A DNA stretch of 5,296 nt from GCA-020348365 sp964347995. GTDB taxonomy: Archaea; Thermoproteota; Bathyarchaeia; Bathyarchaeales; Bathyarchaeaceae. Of this stretch, positions 1 to 4,535 are shown one piece after another (the stretch's first letter is position 1; each line of letters starts with the position of its first letter). A model generated the notes under the pieces. That model worked only from the letters and a program-made list of their open reading frames with translations, did no database searches and was not told the DNA's origin. The position numbers were made by a program, and so were the translations under genes. Location of the stretch: NCBI GenBank assembly GCA_964347995.1, contig CAYGBA010000082.1, positions 1-5,296 of the forward strand, given 5' to 3'.

Positions 1-239
1 GACACTATTTCGGCTCAATGCTCTACCACAACACGAAAGACATCCTCTACGTCAAGGAGAAAATGGGTCACAAACGTCTGGAAAACACTATGATCTACAC
101 ACACCTGGTGAGCTTTGAGAGTGACGAGTGGATTTGCCGGGCTGCGAAGGATATCCGGACAGCCAGCGACTTGATAGAGCAAGGGTTTGAGTATGTCACT
201 GACTTTAATGACGCGAAACTCTTTCGGAAACGCAAGTAG
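1..239 (+). CDS. tyrosine recombinase/integrase, C-terminal part (truncated by window edge)
   Basis: This is the end of a site-specific recombinase that would cut and rejoin DNA during integration or excision of a mobile element. The frame is open from the left edge to a TAG at 237-239. The first full codon (3-5) is a His, which fits the HxxRH box of the family. A second conserved His follows in a Met-Gly-His motif (His at 69-71), and the nucleophile is the Tyr at 96-98 in the context MIYTHL. The spacing GH-x8-Y is normal for the XerC/D-like fold. After the active site a tail of about 45 residues ends in a basic KLFRKRK, a tail style I associate with archaeal integrases. The N-terminal DNA-binding domain and the catalytic Arg lie outside the window, so intactness cannot be judged. 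A tRNA T-arm-like sequence starts five bases after the stop, as expected for an integrase beside its attachment site. Confidence 0.9.
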   Translation, partial: HYFGSMLYHNTKDILYVKEKMGHKRLENTMIYTHLVSFESDEWICRAAKDIRTASDLIEQGFEYVTDFNDAKLFRKRK

Positions 240-243
240 CCAG

Positions 244-267
244 CCGGGTTCCAATCCCGGTCCCTCT
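244..267 (+). other. tRNA T-arm-like sequence, possible attachment-site remnant
   Basis: A perfect 5-bp stem (CCGGG 244-248 with CCCGG 256-260) encloses a 7-base loop TTCCAAT, the geometry of a tRNA T-arm. The next bases (261-267, TCCCTCT) could be the 3' strand of an acceptor stem. No anticodon arm or 5' half can be folded from the upstream bases, which are integrase coding sequence. The loop has C where tRNAs normally have a purine after TTC, so it is not a clean functional T-loop. Its place directly after an integrase stop suggests an attachment site or its relic. A chance hairpin or a factor-independent terminator stem is the alternative. Confidence 0.45.
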
Positions 268-280
268 TTCCTTTTTTTCT
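268..280 (+). terminator. T-rich terminator of the integrase gene
   Basis: A pyrimidine tract with seven consecutive T (272-278) lies 33 bases after the integrase stop and just before the promoter of the next gene. T-tracts of this kind end transcription in archaea; the stem at 244-260 may assist. Confidence 0.55.
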
Positions 281-299
281 GATTTCGAATGTAGAAAGG

Positions 300-309
300 G
301 ACTTTAAGC
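300..309 (+). promoter_or_regulatory. TATA box for the gene at 335
   Basis: ACTTTAAGC is centred near 304, about 30 bases before the ATG at 335. A start site 26 bases downstream would give an almost leaderless transcript. The same TTTAAG/TTTAAA core appears before several other genes in this window. Confidence 0.5.
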
Positions 310-334
310 TATCAATCTTCACAGTTATAGAGGG

Positions 335-634
335 ATGCAGGTGAAAATGTCTAAGCTTCGGGTTGGGTTGCTGTCTCTCATAGTGTTAGTGCAGGGGCTA
401 ACGCTTGTTGGCGGATTTATGGCCTATCAACAAATGTCTGAAGAGTATTGGGAATTAATGTTGATTCACAAAAAGATGTTGCGCCAATATGCAGGAATCA
501 TTATTGAGCCTGGCATGCCGCCTAATCCCTTAATTCTTATTGCTCACAATGTGCCCCTTCTGCTCTTAGTTCTCTTCGGTGCATCTTTGGCAATCGTGTT
601 ACTTGTTGATGAAGTGCAGGGCAGAAAATGGTGA
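335..634 (+). CDS. small membrane protein, two predicted helices, function unknown
   Basis: I do not recognise this 99-residue protein. It has two strongly hydrophobic stretches, about residues 9-31 and 72-91 (the second may begin near 65). Between them is a charged and aromatic segment (EEYWELM..KKMLRQY, about 36-52). The short basic N-terminus (KMSKLR) before helix 1 suggests a cytoplasmic N-terminus, with the loop outside and the C-terminus inside. The TATA box near 304 favours the ATG at 335 on an almost leaderless message. An in-frame ATG at 347 is possible but has only a GGTG three bases before it. The gene ends one base short of the stop of the convergent minus-strand gene, so the two transcripts must overlap or end very tightly. 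No enzyme motif is visible. Confidence 0.75.
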   Translation: MQVKMSKLRVGLLSLIVLVQGLTLVGGFMAYQQMSEEYWELMLIHKKMLRQYAGIIIEPGMPPNPLILIAHNVPLLLLVLFGASLAIVLLVDEVQGRKW

Positions 635-635
635 A

Positions 636-848
636 CTATCCCTCTGTTTTCTCTTCCTTCGCTCCTTCTATGCTGAGAAATACGGCGGCAAAGCTCACGG
701 CTACGATAAAGACCAGAATTAAATCGCGGTTGTCTCTTGCGAGTCTCCGAAGAAAATACCCCGGGTCACTATGTAACATAGCCCAAAGCAAGAAGGCTGC
801 TGCCCACGTTGCCACTATCCCGAAGCAACGCCAAATATTGAACCTCAT
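636..848 (-). CDS. small two-helix membrane protein, function unknown
   Basis: This 70-residue protein has two predicted membrane helices, about residues 7-25 and 43-60. They are joined by a basic, charged loop (FLRRLARDNRD, about 32-42), and the protein ends in a charged tail (EGAKEEKTEG). By the positive-inside rule the loop would be cytoplasmic and both ends outside. The ATG at 848 overlaps the TGA of the zinc-finger mini-gene upstream (ATGA, 845-848), and AAGGGAT lies a few bases before it. The two genes are therefore probably one transcript with coupled translation, and this linkage is the main reason to believe both. I do not recognise a family. Confidence 0.72.
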   Translation of the reverse strand: MRFNIWRCFGIVATWAAAFLLWAMLHSDPGYFLRRLARDNRDLILVFIVAVSFAAVFLSIEGAKEEKTEG

Positions 849-970
849 TCAGATCCCTTTTTGCCGCCGTGCTCCTGGTTCTCGTGGTCAATTACCACGT
901 CAGGATCGTCATGCGTGAATTCGCAGAAGCTGCAGTGCCACCCTTCCAGCAGAGATTTCCGATACACCAC
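845..970 (-). CDS. C2H2 zinc-finger mini-protein (41 aa, GTG start)
   Basis: Reading the minus strand from GTG 970 to TGA 847-845 gives a 41-residue protein with a compact zinc-finger pattern: C13-x2-C16-x12-H29-x4-H34, in the context WHCSFCEFTHDD...DHENQEH. This matches the classic C2H2 spacing, so it probably binds one zinc ion and may contact nucleic acid or a partner protein. GAGGG at 979-983 lies eight bases before the GTG. A TATA-like CTATTATAG (minus strand, 1020-1012) is 26-30 bases before a start site just upstream of that ribosome site. The frame is closed upstream by a TAG at 1024-1022, and no ATG exists between, so GTG 970 (or the adjacent GTG 967) is the best start. The stop overlaps the ATG of the downstream membrane-protein gene. 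The promoter, ribosome site, zinc ligands and ATGA overlap together argue that it is real. Confidence 0.72.
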   Translation of the reverse strand: MVYRKSLLEGWHCSFCEFTHDDPDVVIDHENQEHGGKKGSE

Positions 971-978
971 TGGCTTTT

Positions 979-983
979 CCCTC
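979..983 (-). promoter_or_regulatory. ribosome binding site deciding the GTG start at 970
   Basis: GAGGG on the minus strand, eight bases upstream of GTG 970. It sits a few bases after the predicted transcription start, so the leader would be short. Confidence 0.5.
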
Positions 984-1008
984 TTCGCTCGTTCACCTTC
1001 TTGTATCC

Positions 1009-1020
1009 AAACTATAATAG
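1009..1020. promoter_or_regulatory. shared divergent TATA element
   Basis: The sequence reads CTATAATAG on the plus strand and CTATTATAG on the minus strand, so it can act as a TATA box both ways. About 26 bases to the left lies the expected start of the zinc-finger/membrane pair (ribosome site at 979-983). About 26 bases to the right lies the expected start of the 51-residue gene (ribosome site near 1046-1053). It is the only good TATA-like sequence between the two genes, which suggests co-regulation. Confidence 0.5.
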
Positions 1021-1057
1021 CCTATTGTTCTGAGGTGTTACGTAAGGTGAGGTTGCG

Positions 1058-1213
1058 TTGAAAGAATGGATGTGTGTGCAGGTCAGTCATCACAAAGATG
1101 TAAGTCCAACAATCGAGAAATTTCAAAGGAACGGGTGGCATCTCCACACCTATCAAGCAACTGGGCAGGCAGCCCTTGTCTCTCATTACTTGCTGTTTGA
1201 AAAAGGCGAATGA
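1058..1213 (+). CDS. DUF4177-like small protein (51 aa, TTG start)
   Basis: The frame from TTG 1058 to TGA 1211-1213 encodes 51 residues laid out like the small DUF4177-type fold. A first strand (WMCVQV, 4-9) is followed by a helix (SPTIEKFQRNGWHL, 16-29) carrying the family-like 'F/L-x-x-x-G-W-x-L' turn, then a variable loop, and a final strand ending in aromatic and charged residues (HYLLFEKGE, 43-51). The molecular role of such proteins is not established. GGTGAGG at 1046-1052 sits five bases before the TTG and supports this start; an in-frame ATG at 1070 would delete the first strand. The promoter is probably TATAAT at 1014-1019. A T6 tract at 1240-1245 is a plausible terminator. The 63-residue protein at 4307 has the same overall layout. 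The family call is from pattern only. Confidence 0.65.
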   Translation: MKEWMCVQVSHHKDVSPTIEKFQRNGWHLHTYQATGQAALVSHYLLFEKGE

Positions 1214-1234
1214 CACCACCCTAAGCCTCAACTT

Positions 1235-1246
1235 CCCTCTTTTTTC
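1235..1246 (+). terminator. pyrimidine/T6 terminator
   Basis: CCCTCTTTTTTC lies 22 bases after the TGA of the 51-residue gene and directly before the TATA box of the next gene. No strong hairpin precedes it, as is common for archaeal intrinsic terminators. Confidence 0.45.
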
Positions 1247-1255
1247 AGACAAAGA

Positions 1256-1263
1256 CTTTAAAG
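1256..1263 (+). promoter_or_regulatory. TATA box for the gene at 1288
   Basis: CTTTAAAG is centred about 28 bases before the ATG at 1288. A start site 26 bases downstream would fall within a few bases of that ATG, so the message is probably leaderless or nearly so. Confidence 0.5.
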
Positions 1264-1287
1264 AAGATTGTTGACACTGCTGGTGGG

Positions 1288-1578
1288 ATGAACAGAACAA
1301 TGCCAGAAGAAAAAGTAGAGTTCAAATGGCTAGATGTCAAGTTAATTGGAAGCGATACGGTGGTCTTCAAGCTTGAGGACGGAACTATGATAAAGGCAAG
1401 AGTTGAAATCGCTCGGGCAGGTGTTTCCACTACTTTGAAGAATCCTGACGGATCACCTCTTTATCACGCTGATGCAGGACTGCGAATCACGATTGTTCCA
1501 AAGACCAAAAAGTTCTTTATACCTAAATCCAAAGTGAGAAGGCCTCCTTCAAAAGAATCGAAATTCAAACCAATTTGA
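1288..1578 (+). CDS. small basic, probably beta-rich protein, function unknown
   Basis: This 96-residue protein has alternating hydrophobic and polar segments typical of a small beta fold: FKWLDVKLI (12-20), TVVFKLEDGTMIKARVEI (24-41) and LRITIVPKTKKFFIP (65-79). The turn LEDGT followed by a short strand, then KNPDGSPLYHADAG (52-65), resembles a pattern I associate with uncharacterised small archaeal proteins, but I cannot name the family. The C-terminal 25 residues are lysine- and proline-rich (KSKVRRPPSKESKFK) and probably disordered, perhaps binding nucleic acid. The ATG at 1288 fits the TATA box at 1256-1263; an in-frame ATG at 1300 would also fit. The gene stands alone, convergent with the TOPRIM gene, and is followed by a pyrimidine-rich tract. 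Confidence 0.8.
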   Translation: MNRTMPEEKVEFKWLDVKLIGSDTVVFKLEDGTMIKARVEIARAGVSTTLKNPDGSPLYHADAGLRITIVPKTKKFFIPKSKVRRPPSKESKFKPI

Positions 1579-1615
1579 CCCTCACTTTCCCCCTCTTTTC
1601 TATTCCTTTTCTCCA
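1579..1615 (+). terminator. long pyrimidine-rich terminator tract
   Basis: Nearly every base from 1579 to 1615 is C or T, with several runs of three or four T, directly after the TGA at 1576-1578. This is the usual look of an archaeal terminator without a hairpin. Confidence 0.5.
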
Positions 1616-1628
1616 ATCATGTGATTCA

Positions 1629-1650
1629 GCGCGCGCGCCACTAGCGCGCC
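1629..1650. repeat. GCGCGC hairpin between convergent genes
   Basis: GCGCGC at 1633-1638 can pair with GCGCGC at 1644-1649 around a five-base loop (CACTA). The whole is flanked by direct ATTCAG copies at 1624-1629 and 1651-1656. It lies about 35 bases past the stop of the minus-strand TOPRIM gene. It may help end transcription or form an unusual DNA structure. No T tract follows it on the minus strand, so a simple terminator role is doubtful. Confidence 0.4.
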
Positions 1651-1683
1651 ATTCAGAATATGCGTCTCGCACGCGTAGTCATC

Positions 1684-3327
1684 CTATTTACAGAATTTTT
1701 CATAGATCTTGATAATCTCCTCTTCGATCTTCAATTTTGGCTTGTATTTTCCGCTTTTACTCTCCTGTCGTATCTCTTCAGCTCTTTCGATACCCAAGAT
1801 TCTCGCTAGGCTCGCCTTGGAGATGACATCTTCGATTTCCACTCCATTCTTCATCCAGCAGATGTCATGCACTGTCTTCCATAACCTTTCTTCAGGATGA
1901 GCTTCAATTCTACTCTCTACTTCATTCGTTTCGATTGGTGCAAATCCGCCTTCTACAAGTTTGTGATTTACAGTTTCGATTATCCAACCTGTGCCGAAGT
2001 TATCATATTCAAAGTCCTTTTCCCATATTCTGTAACAATCAGTGTCTAATAGTTTCAACCTTTCTGACAGTTCCATTACTAGTTCCTTTGCTCCAGGGTC
2101 ATTGTCAACTATAAGGTATCGGGCAACTTTCTGAGACTTTGCGATTCTTAAGACCGCTTCGGCATTGAATGCGGTAATGCCTCCGGTTCCTTCAAAATTG
2201 TGGATTGCTATTCCTTGAATTTCAGGAACTATTCCAAGGACGTTCATCAGAATGCGAACCACTGTCTCTTCACTTGCCCCTTCTATCAGCAAGACTACTT
2301 TGGGAATTGCTATTGTTAGGTACTTAGAGACGATCTTTCTCTTGATTTCTGGGTCATTGTAGTCAAATTTCTTGCCAAAGAGCTTGTCTTTCCAGTCCCC
2401 TCGTCTCCCATCAGTTATGTCGTCAGGATCTGGTTGTTCCTCTCCAGTCAGATCTCTTAAAAAAAGATTCAGAATCCCGACAATCTCATAATAGTCTTGA
2501 GCAAGTAGTGCCTTTCCTCTAAGCTTCTCCTTTTGACCAAAAGGCATCAAACGAACAAGCGTATACCATCTTGCCAATGGATCATTGAAGTGCGCTTGGA
2601 CCGCGAAATGATCTCTTACATTTTTCACTTCTCTTAGGGACATCCCACTGTTTCCCAGAACCTTTTGAGGAGAGAAAAAATTCTTTTTCCAATCAATCCA
2701 TTTCTCAAAACTCTTTTTATCCCAAGTTAGCTGGATTCTTCCTCGATAATCTGGTTGATACGAATTCTGAAGTCGAAGAAGGAGCCCGATTTGCCTTACC
2801 AATCTGGGTCTCACCCTGAGAAAAGCCTCTTTGACTCCTTTATGCATCTGCTTCGCTTGTCTAAACATTTGTTCACAGCTTGTCGCCGCATCCAGATAAC
2901 TGCTAGTTAATACAAGACGTGTAGGGTTTAGAAATCGGTCAACCAGGAAAACCTGATATGGATGGTAGTATAGGAAGGTGTTTGCTTCTCCATCTTTGTC
3001 TCTGTATTCTTCCCATGGTTTGACATTCTTTGAATCGGGAAATTCTAAGAGCCCGTCCCCGAGATATTCTTTCAAATACCATGAACTACTTGAAATTCCT
3101 GCGTACCGAATCTTGCCAGCTTCTTTTGTCGTTGGTCTTTTCAAGCGAAGAACTGGGTAAAGAAGTCCGATCCTTTCAAAATGCTCCAATTCCTCTTGAC
3201 TGACACCTAGTTTTCGTGCCCGAAGGAAATCTGCAAACCTGCGGGAATCCAACAGCTGAAACTGAGGGACTGCAAGGTCGATACATTCACGCAAATATCC
3301 CGACAAGAAGAGATTATGGTCGCTCAT
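1684..3327 (-). CDS. OLD-type TOPRIM nuclease with MerR-like N-terminal region, no ATPase domain
   Basis: This is the longest gene, about 547 residues from ATG 3327. Residues below count from a GTG three codons earlier (3336). The C-terminal part is a TOPRIM domain: VVLLIEGASEE (347-357) supplies the catalytic Glu352, a glycine turn NFEGTGGI lies at 380-387, and LIVDNDPGAKE (408-418) supplies Asp411 and Asp413. TOPRIM domains of this form in OLD-family proteins are Mg-dependent DNA nucleases. OLD proteins normally begin with an ABC-type ATPase, but no Walker A, Walker B or signature motif is visible here. Instead residues 31-100 resemble a MerR-like winged helix (LEHFERIGLLYPVLR, then IRYAG...YLKEYLGDGLLEFP). 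Residues 100-330 are mostly helical and unassigned. ATG 3327 is preferred because GGAAGTGA (3340-3333) lies five bases before it. A TATA-like TTTTATTT near 3383-3392 and the membrane-protein gene ending at 3394 lie upstream. A nucleic-acid-cutting defence or mobile-element role is likely but inferred. Confidence 0.85.
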   Translation of the reverse strand: MSDHNLFLSGYLRECIDLAVPQFQLLDSRRFADFLRARKLGVSQEELEHFERIGLLYPVLRLKRPTTKEAGKIRYAGISSSSWYLKEYLGDGLLEFPDSKNVKPWEEYRDKDGEANTFLYYHPYQVFLVDRFLNPTRLVLTSSYLDAATSCEQMFRQAKQMHKGVKEAFLRVRPRLVRQIGLLLRLQNSYQPDYRGRIQLTWDKKSFEKWIDWKKNFFSPQKVLGNSGMSLREVKNVRDHFAVQAHFNDPLARWYTLVRLMPFGQKEKLRGKALLAQDYYEIVGILNLFLRDLTGEEQPDPDDITDGRRGDWKDKLFGKKFDYNDPEIKRKIVSKYLTIAIPKVVLLIEGASEETVVRILMNVLGIVPEIQGIAIHNFEGTGGITAFNAEAVLRIAKSQKVARYLIVDNDPGAKELVMELSERLKLLDTDCYRIWEKDFEYDNFGTGWIIETVNHKLVEGGFAPIETNEVESRIEAHPEERLWKTVHDICWMKNGVEIEDVISKASLARILGIERAEEIRQESKSGKYKPKLKIEEEIIKIYEKFCK

Positions 3328-3332
3328 ATGGT

Positions 3333-3340
3333 TCACTTCC
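3333..3340 (-). promoter_or_regulatory. ribosome binding site deciding the ATG start at 3327
   Basis: GGAAGTGA on the minus strand differs by one base from the consensus GGAGGTGA and ends five bases before ATG 3327. The upstream in-frame GTG at 3336 lies inside this site, so it is unlikely to be the start. Confidence 0.6.
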
Positions 3341-3393
3341 CTTTAACTGTAAACGGAATTAATAGGATAATAGAACATCAAGAAATAAAAGAT

Positions 3394-3570
3394 TCAGGAA
3401 AAACGAAAATTCCCAATGACCGCGCTTGCGAGAAAGCCAACGCTGATCAACGCCAGCCCAGATTTCTGGCTGGTCCTGTAAAGAAAGATAGTGATCACCC
3501 CAACCGCCAGCGGAAACGAAACCTGAAGAATATCAGGAAGGTACTCAATCACACAGATACCCCAAAGCAC
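3394..3570 (-). CDS. 58-aa membrane protein, leaderless GTG start, upstream of the TOPRIM gene
   Basis: On the minus strand the frame from GTG 3570 to TGA 3396-3394 encodes 58 mostly hydrophobic residues: VLWGICVIEYLPDILQ, then a helix around 19-31 (FPLAVGVITIFLY), a short polar turn RTSQKSG (32-38) and another helix at 39-54 (LALISVGFLASAVIGN). I do not recognise a family. Two adjacent TGA codons upstream close the frame, and no ATG exists within it. The TATA box AATTTAAGG (3599-3591) is centred about 26 bases before GTG 3570, exactly where a leaderless transcript would begin. The gene ends 66 bases before the TOPRIM start on the same strand, so the two could share a transcript, although a weak TATA-like sequence lies between them. 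A frameshift relic is the alternative: ATG 3586 opens another frame that stops after 13 codons. Confidence 0.55.
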   Translation of the reverse strand: MLWGICVIEYLPDILQVSFPLAVGVITIFLYRTSQKSGLALISVGFLASAVIGNFRFS

Positions 3571-3589
3571 CCACGTATGTCTTCATCAC

Positions 3590-3610
3590 TCCTTAAATTA
3601 TTAATGCAAC
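3590..3610 (-). repeat. 21-base direct repeat carrying a TATA box, copy 1
   Basis: Identical over 21 bases to 5030-5050. On the minus strand it contains GTTGCATTAAT followed by AATTTAAGG, and it lies 20 bases before GTG 3570. On the plus strand the same AT-rich core (TTAAATTATTAA) lies about 55 bases before the zinc-ribbon gene, so it may fire both ways. Confidence 0.7.
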
Positions 3611-3640
3611 CTAAACAGACGACAATGTGTTGACCGATAT

Positions 3641-3646
3641 GGGAGG
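3641..3646 (+). promoter_or_regulatory. ribosome binding site for the zinc-ribbon gene
   Basis: GGGAGG, five bases before GTG 3652. It is the strongest ribosome site in the window and fixes a GTG start. Confidence 0.65.
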
Positions 3647-3651
3647 GTTCA

Positions 3652-4194
3652 GTGATTCAATTGTCTGAAGAGCGTTGCACGAAATGTGGCGCAAGACTTC
3701 TCGTCAACGCTGACTTTTGCCTCAACTGCGGAGCCTCTTTGAAACCGCGAGTTGTCTCAAGGAAGGAAAGAACTGGGTTCGTGACCGCCGCAGGTGTTCT
3801 TCTGATATTTGCTTCATGTCTCTCTGCGGTCAATGGAATAGTGGCGTTCATCATTTCCTTTGTTCTACTCACTTACCACGGCGGATTTCACTTAGCAGAC
3901 CCCGCGGGGTATGGGGCCCTTCGCTTTGGTGTGCTCGCCATTGTTTCCTCCGGCATGGGGTTGACGGCTGGCGCTCTATCCTTCAAGAGGAAGCAGTTTG
4001 GATTTGTGGTGTCAAGTGCAGCGTTGCTGCTGATAACCAGTGTGTGGCAATTCTTCGCCGACCCATTTCCAGGCGGACTCTCTGGCTTTCTGGCACGCGC
4101 AATTCTTCCTCTTTCTCTGCTTAGCCTAATCCTAGCTTCCTATAAGAAACGTGAGTTCATCTCTGCGCGGGCTCACCTAAACCACAAAGACTAA
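3652..4194 (+). CDS. zinc-ribbon membrane protein, four predicted helices
   Basis: The N-terminal 30 residues are a zinc ribbon with two CxxC knuckles: C9-C12 (CTKC) and C23-C26 (CLNC), each followed by Gly-Ala. After a basic linker (KPRVVSRKER, 31-40) come four hydrophobic segments, about residues 43-73, 87-109, 115-135 and 145-163, and a charged tail. The ribbon should lie in the cytoplasm, anchored by the membrane part. Double-CxxC ribbons joined to short membrane domains are very common in archaeal genomes and are mostly uncharacterised; they may sense or scaffold at the membrane. Start GTG 3652 has a GGGAGG five bases upstream. A TATA-like AT-rich core at 3593-3604 lies within the 21-base repeat. 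The gene is divergent from the 58-residue membrane-protein gene and stands alone. Confidence 0.88.
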   Translation: MIQLSEERCTKCGARLLVNADFCLNCGASLKPRVVSRKERTGFVTAAGVLLIFASCLSAVNGIVAFIISFVLLTYHGGFHLADPAGYGALRFGVLAIVSSGMGLTAGALSFKRKQFGFVVSSAALLLITSVWQFFADPFPGGLSGFLARAILPLSLLSLILASYKKREFISARAHLNHKD

Positions 4195-4258
4195 ACAAGT
4201 CAACGACATAACATGCGCGTAGCAGCATAGATCGTGGCATAGTAGCAAACCCTAAACT

Positions 4259-4289
4259 CAACTTCTTCTCATACGCTAGACTTCTGAGG
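4259..4289 (+). repeat. duplicated leader sequence, copy 1
   Basis: These 31 bases match 5047-5077 at 26 positions without gaps: CAACTTC, five mostly different bases, then ATACGCTAGACTTCTGAGG with one change. It ends 17 bases before GTG 4307 and joins directly to the ribosome site, so it is the untranslated leader or promoter region of that gene. Confidence 0.65.
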
Positions 4290-4295
4290 AAGGAT

Positions 4296-4300
4296 AGGAG
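4296..4300 (+). promoter_or_regulatory. ribosome binding site for the gene at 4307
   Basis: AGGAG, six A bases before GTG 4307. It favours GTG 4307 over the in-frame ATG 4313. Confidence 0.55.
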
Positions 4301-4306
4301 AAAAAA

Positions 4307-4498
4307 GTGAAGATGAGATACCGAGTTCATAGATTCAACATTGATATGGCGAGAGATCAGAGAAAGCTAGAACAGTTCTTGAATGATCTGGAAGGTGAAG
4401 TTGCGGCAATCATCCCATGCGCTGATCCCAAGACTTTTCAGGGGATAATTCCAAAGATTCACTTTCTGTTGATTGTGGAAAAAAGCAAGAACGATTAA
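4307..4498 (+). CDS. DUF4177-like small conserved protein (63 aa)
   Basis: The layout is a first strand (MRYRVHRFNI, 3-12), a helix (DQRKLEQFLNDL, 17-28), a strand (GEVAAIIPCA, 30-39), a loop with PKTFQG, and a final strand (KIHFLLIVEKSK, 50-61). This is the DUF4177-like pattern. The DQ-K-LE-FLN-LEGEV...IIP...FLLIVEK signature resembles a form I recall from archaeal proteins, whose role is unknown. GTG 4307 is supported by AGGAG six bases upstream; ATG 4313 is possible. The leader is duplicated at the right end of the window. The 51-residue protein at 1058 shares the layout and an 8-base leader motif. It converges with the gene at 4535-5005. Confidence 0.8.
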   Translation: MKMRYRVHRFNIDMARDQRKLEQFLNDLEGEVAAIIPCADPKTFQGIIPKIHFLLIVEKSKND

Positions 4499-4526
4499 GA
4501 GCTGACGCTTAACCTTCCGCAACTTT

Positions 4527-4535
4527 CGCGCGCGC
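4527..4535. repeat. alternating CG tract between convergent genes
   Basis: CGCGCGCGC overlaps the last base of the stop codon of the minus-strand gene. A similar alternating tract lies at 1629-1639, also between convergent genes. It is self-complementary and could form a small hairpin or left-handed DNA. Confidence 0.4.

Noticed and set aside
883..899. Perfect 6-bp inverted repeat CGTGGT/ACCACG with a five-base loop
   Set aside because: It lies inside the zinc-finger coding region, encodes VVIDHE and has no nearby T tract, so it is probably incidental.
628..918. A plus-strand frame overlapping the end of the first membrane gene
   Set aside because: It is the shadow of the minus-strand zinc-finger and membrane-protein pair, which have an ATGA junction, ribosome site and TATA box.
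1022..1300. A 92-codon minus-strand frame over the intergenic region
   Set aside because: It is antisense to the TTG gene at 1058-1213, crosses the terminator and promoter before 1288, and has no ribosome site.
3316..3633. A 105-codon plus-strand frame across the TOPRIM upstream region
   Set aside because: Its product is rich in polar, Lys, Gln and Pro residues without a fold, and it lies antisense to the better supported membrane-protein gene at 3394-3570.
3717..4124. A 135-codon plus-strand frame within the zinc-ribbon gene
   Set aside because: It is out of frame with a protein that has clear CxxC knuckles and membrane helices, and its Cys-, Arg- and Ser-rich product looks like a shadow.
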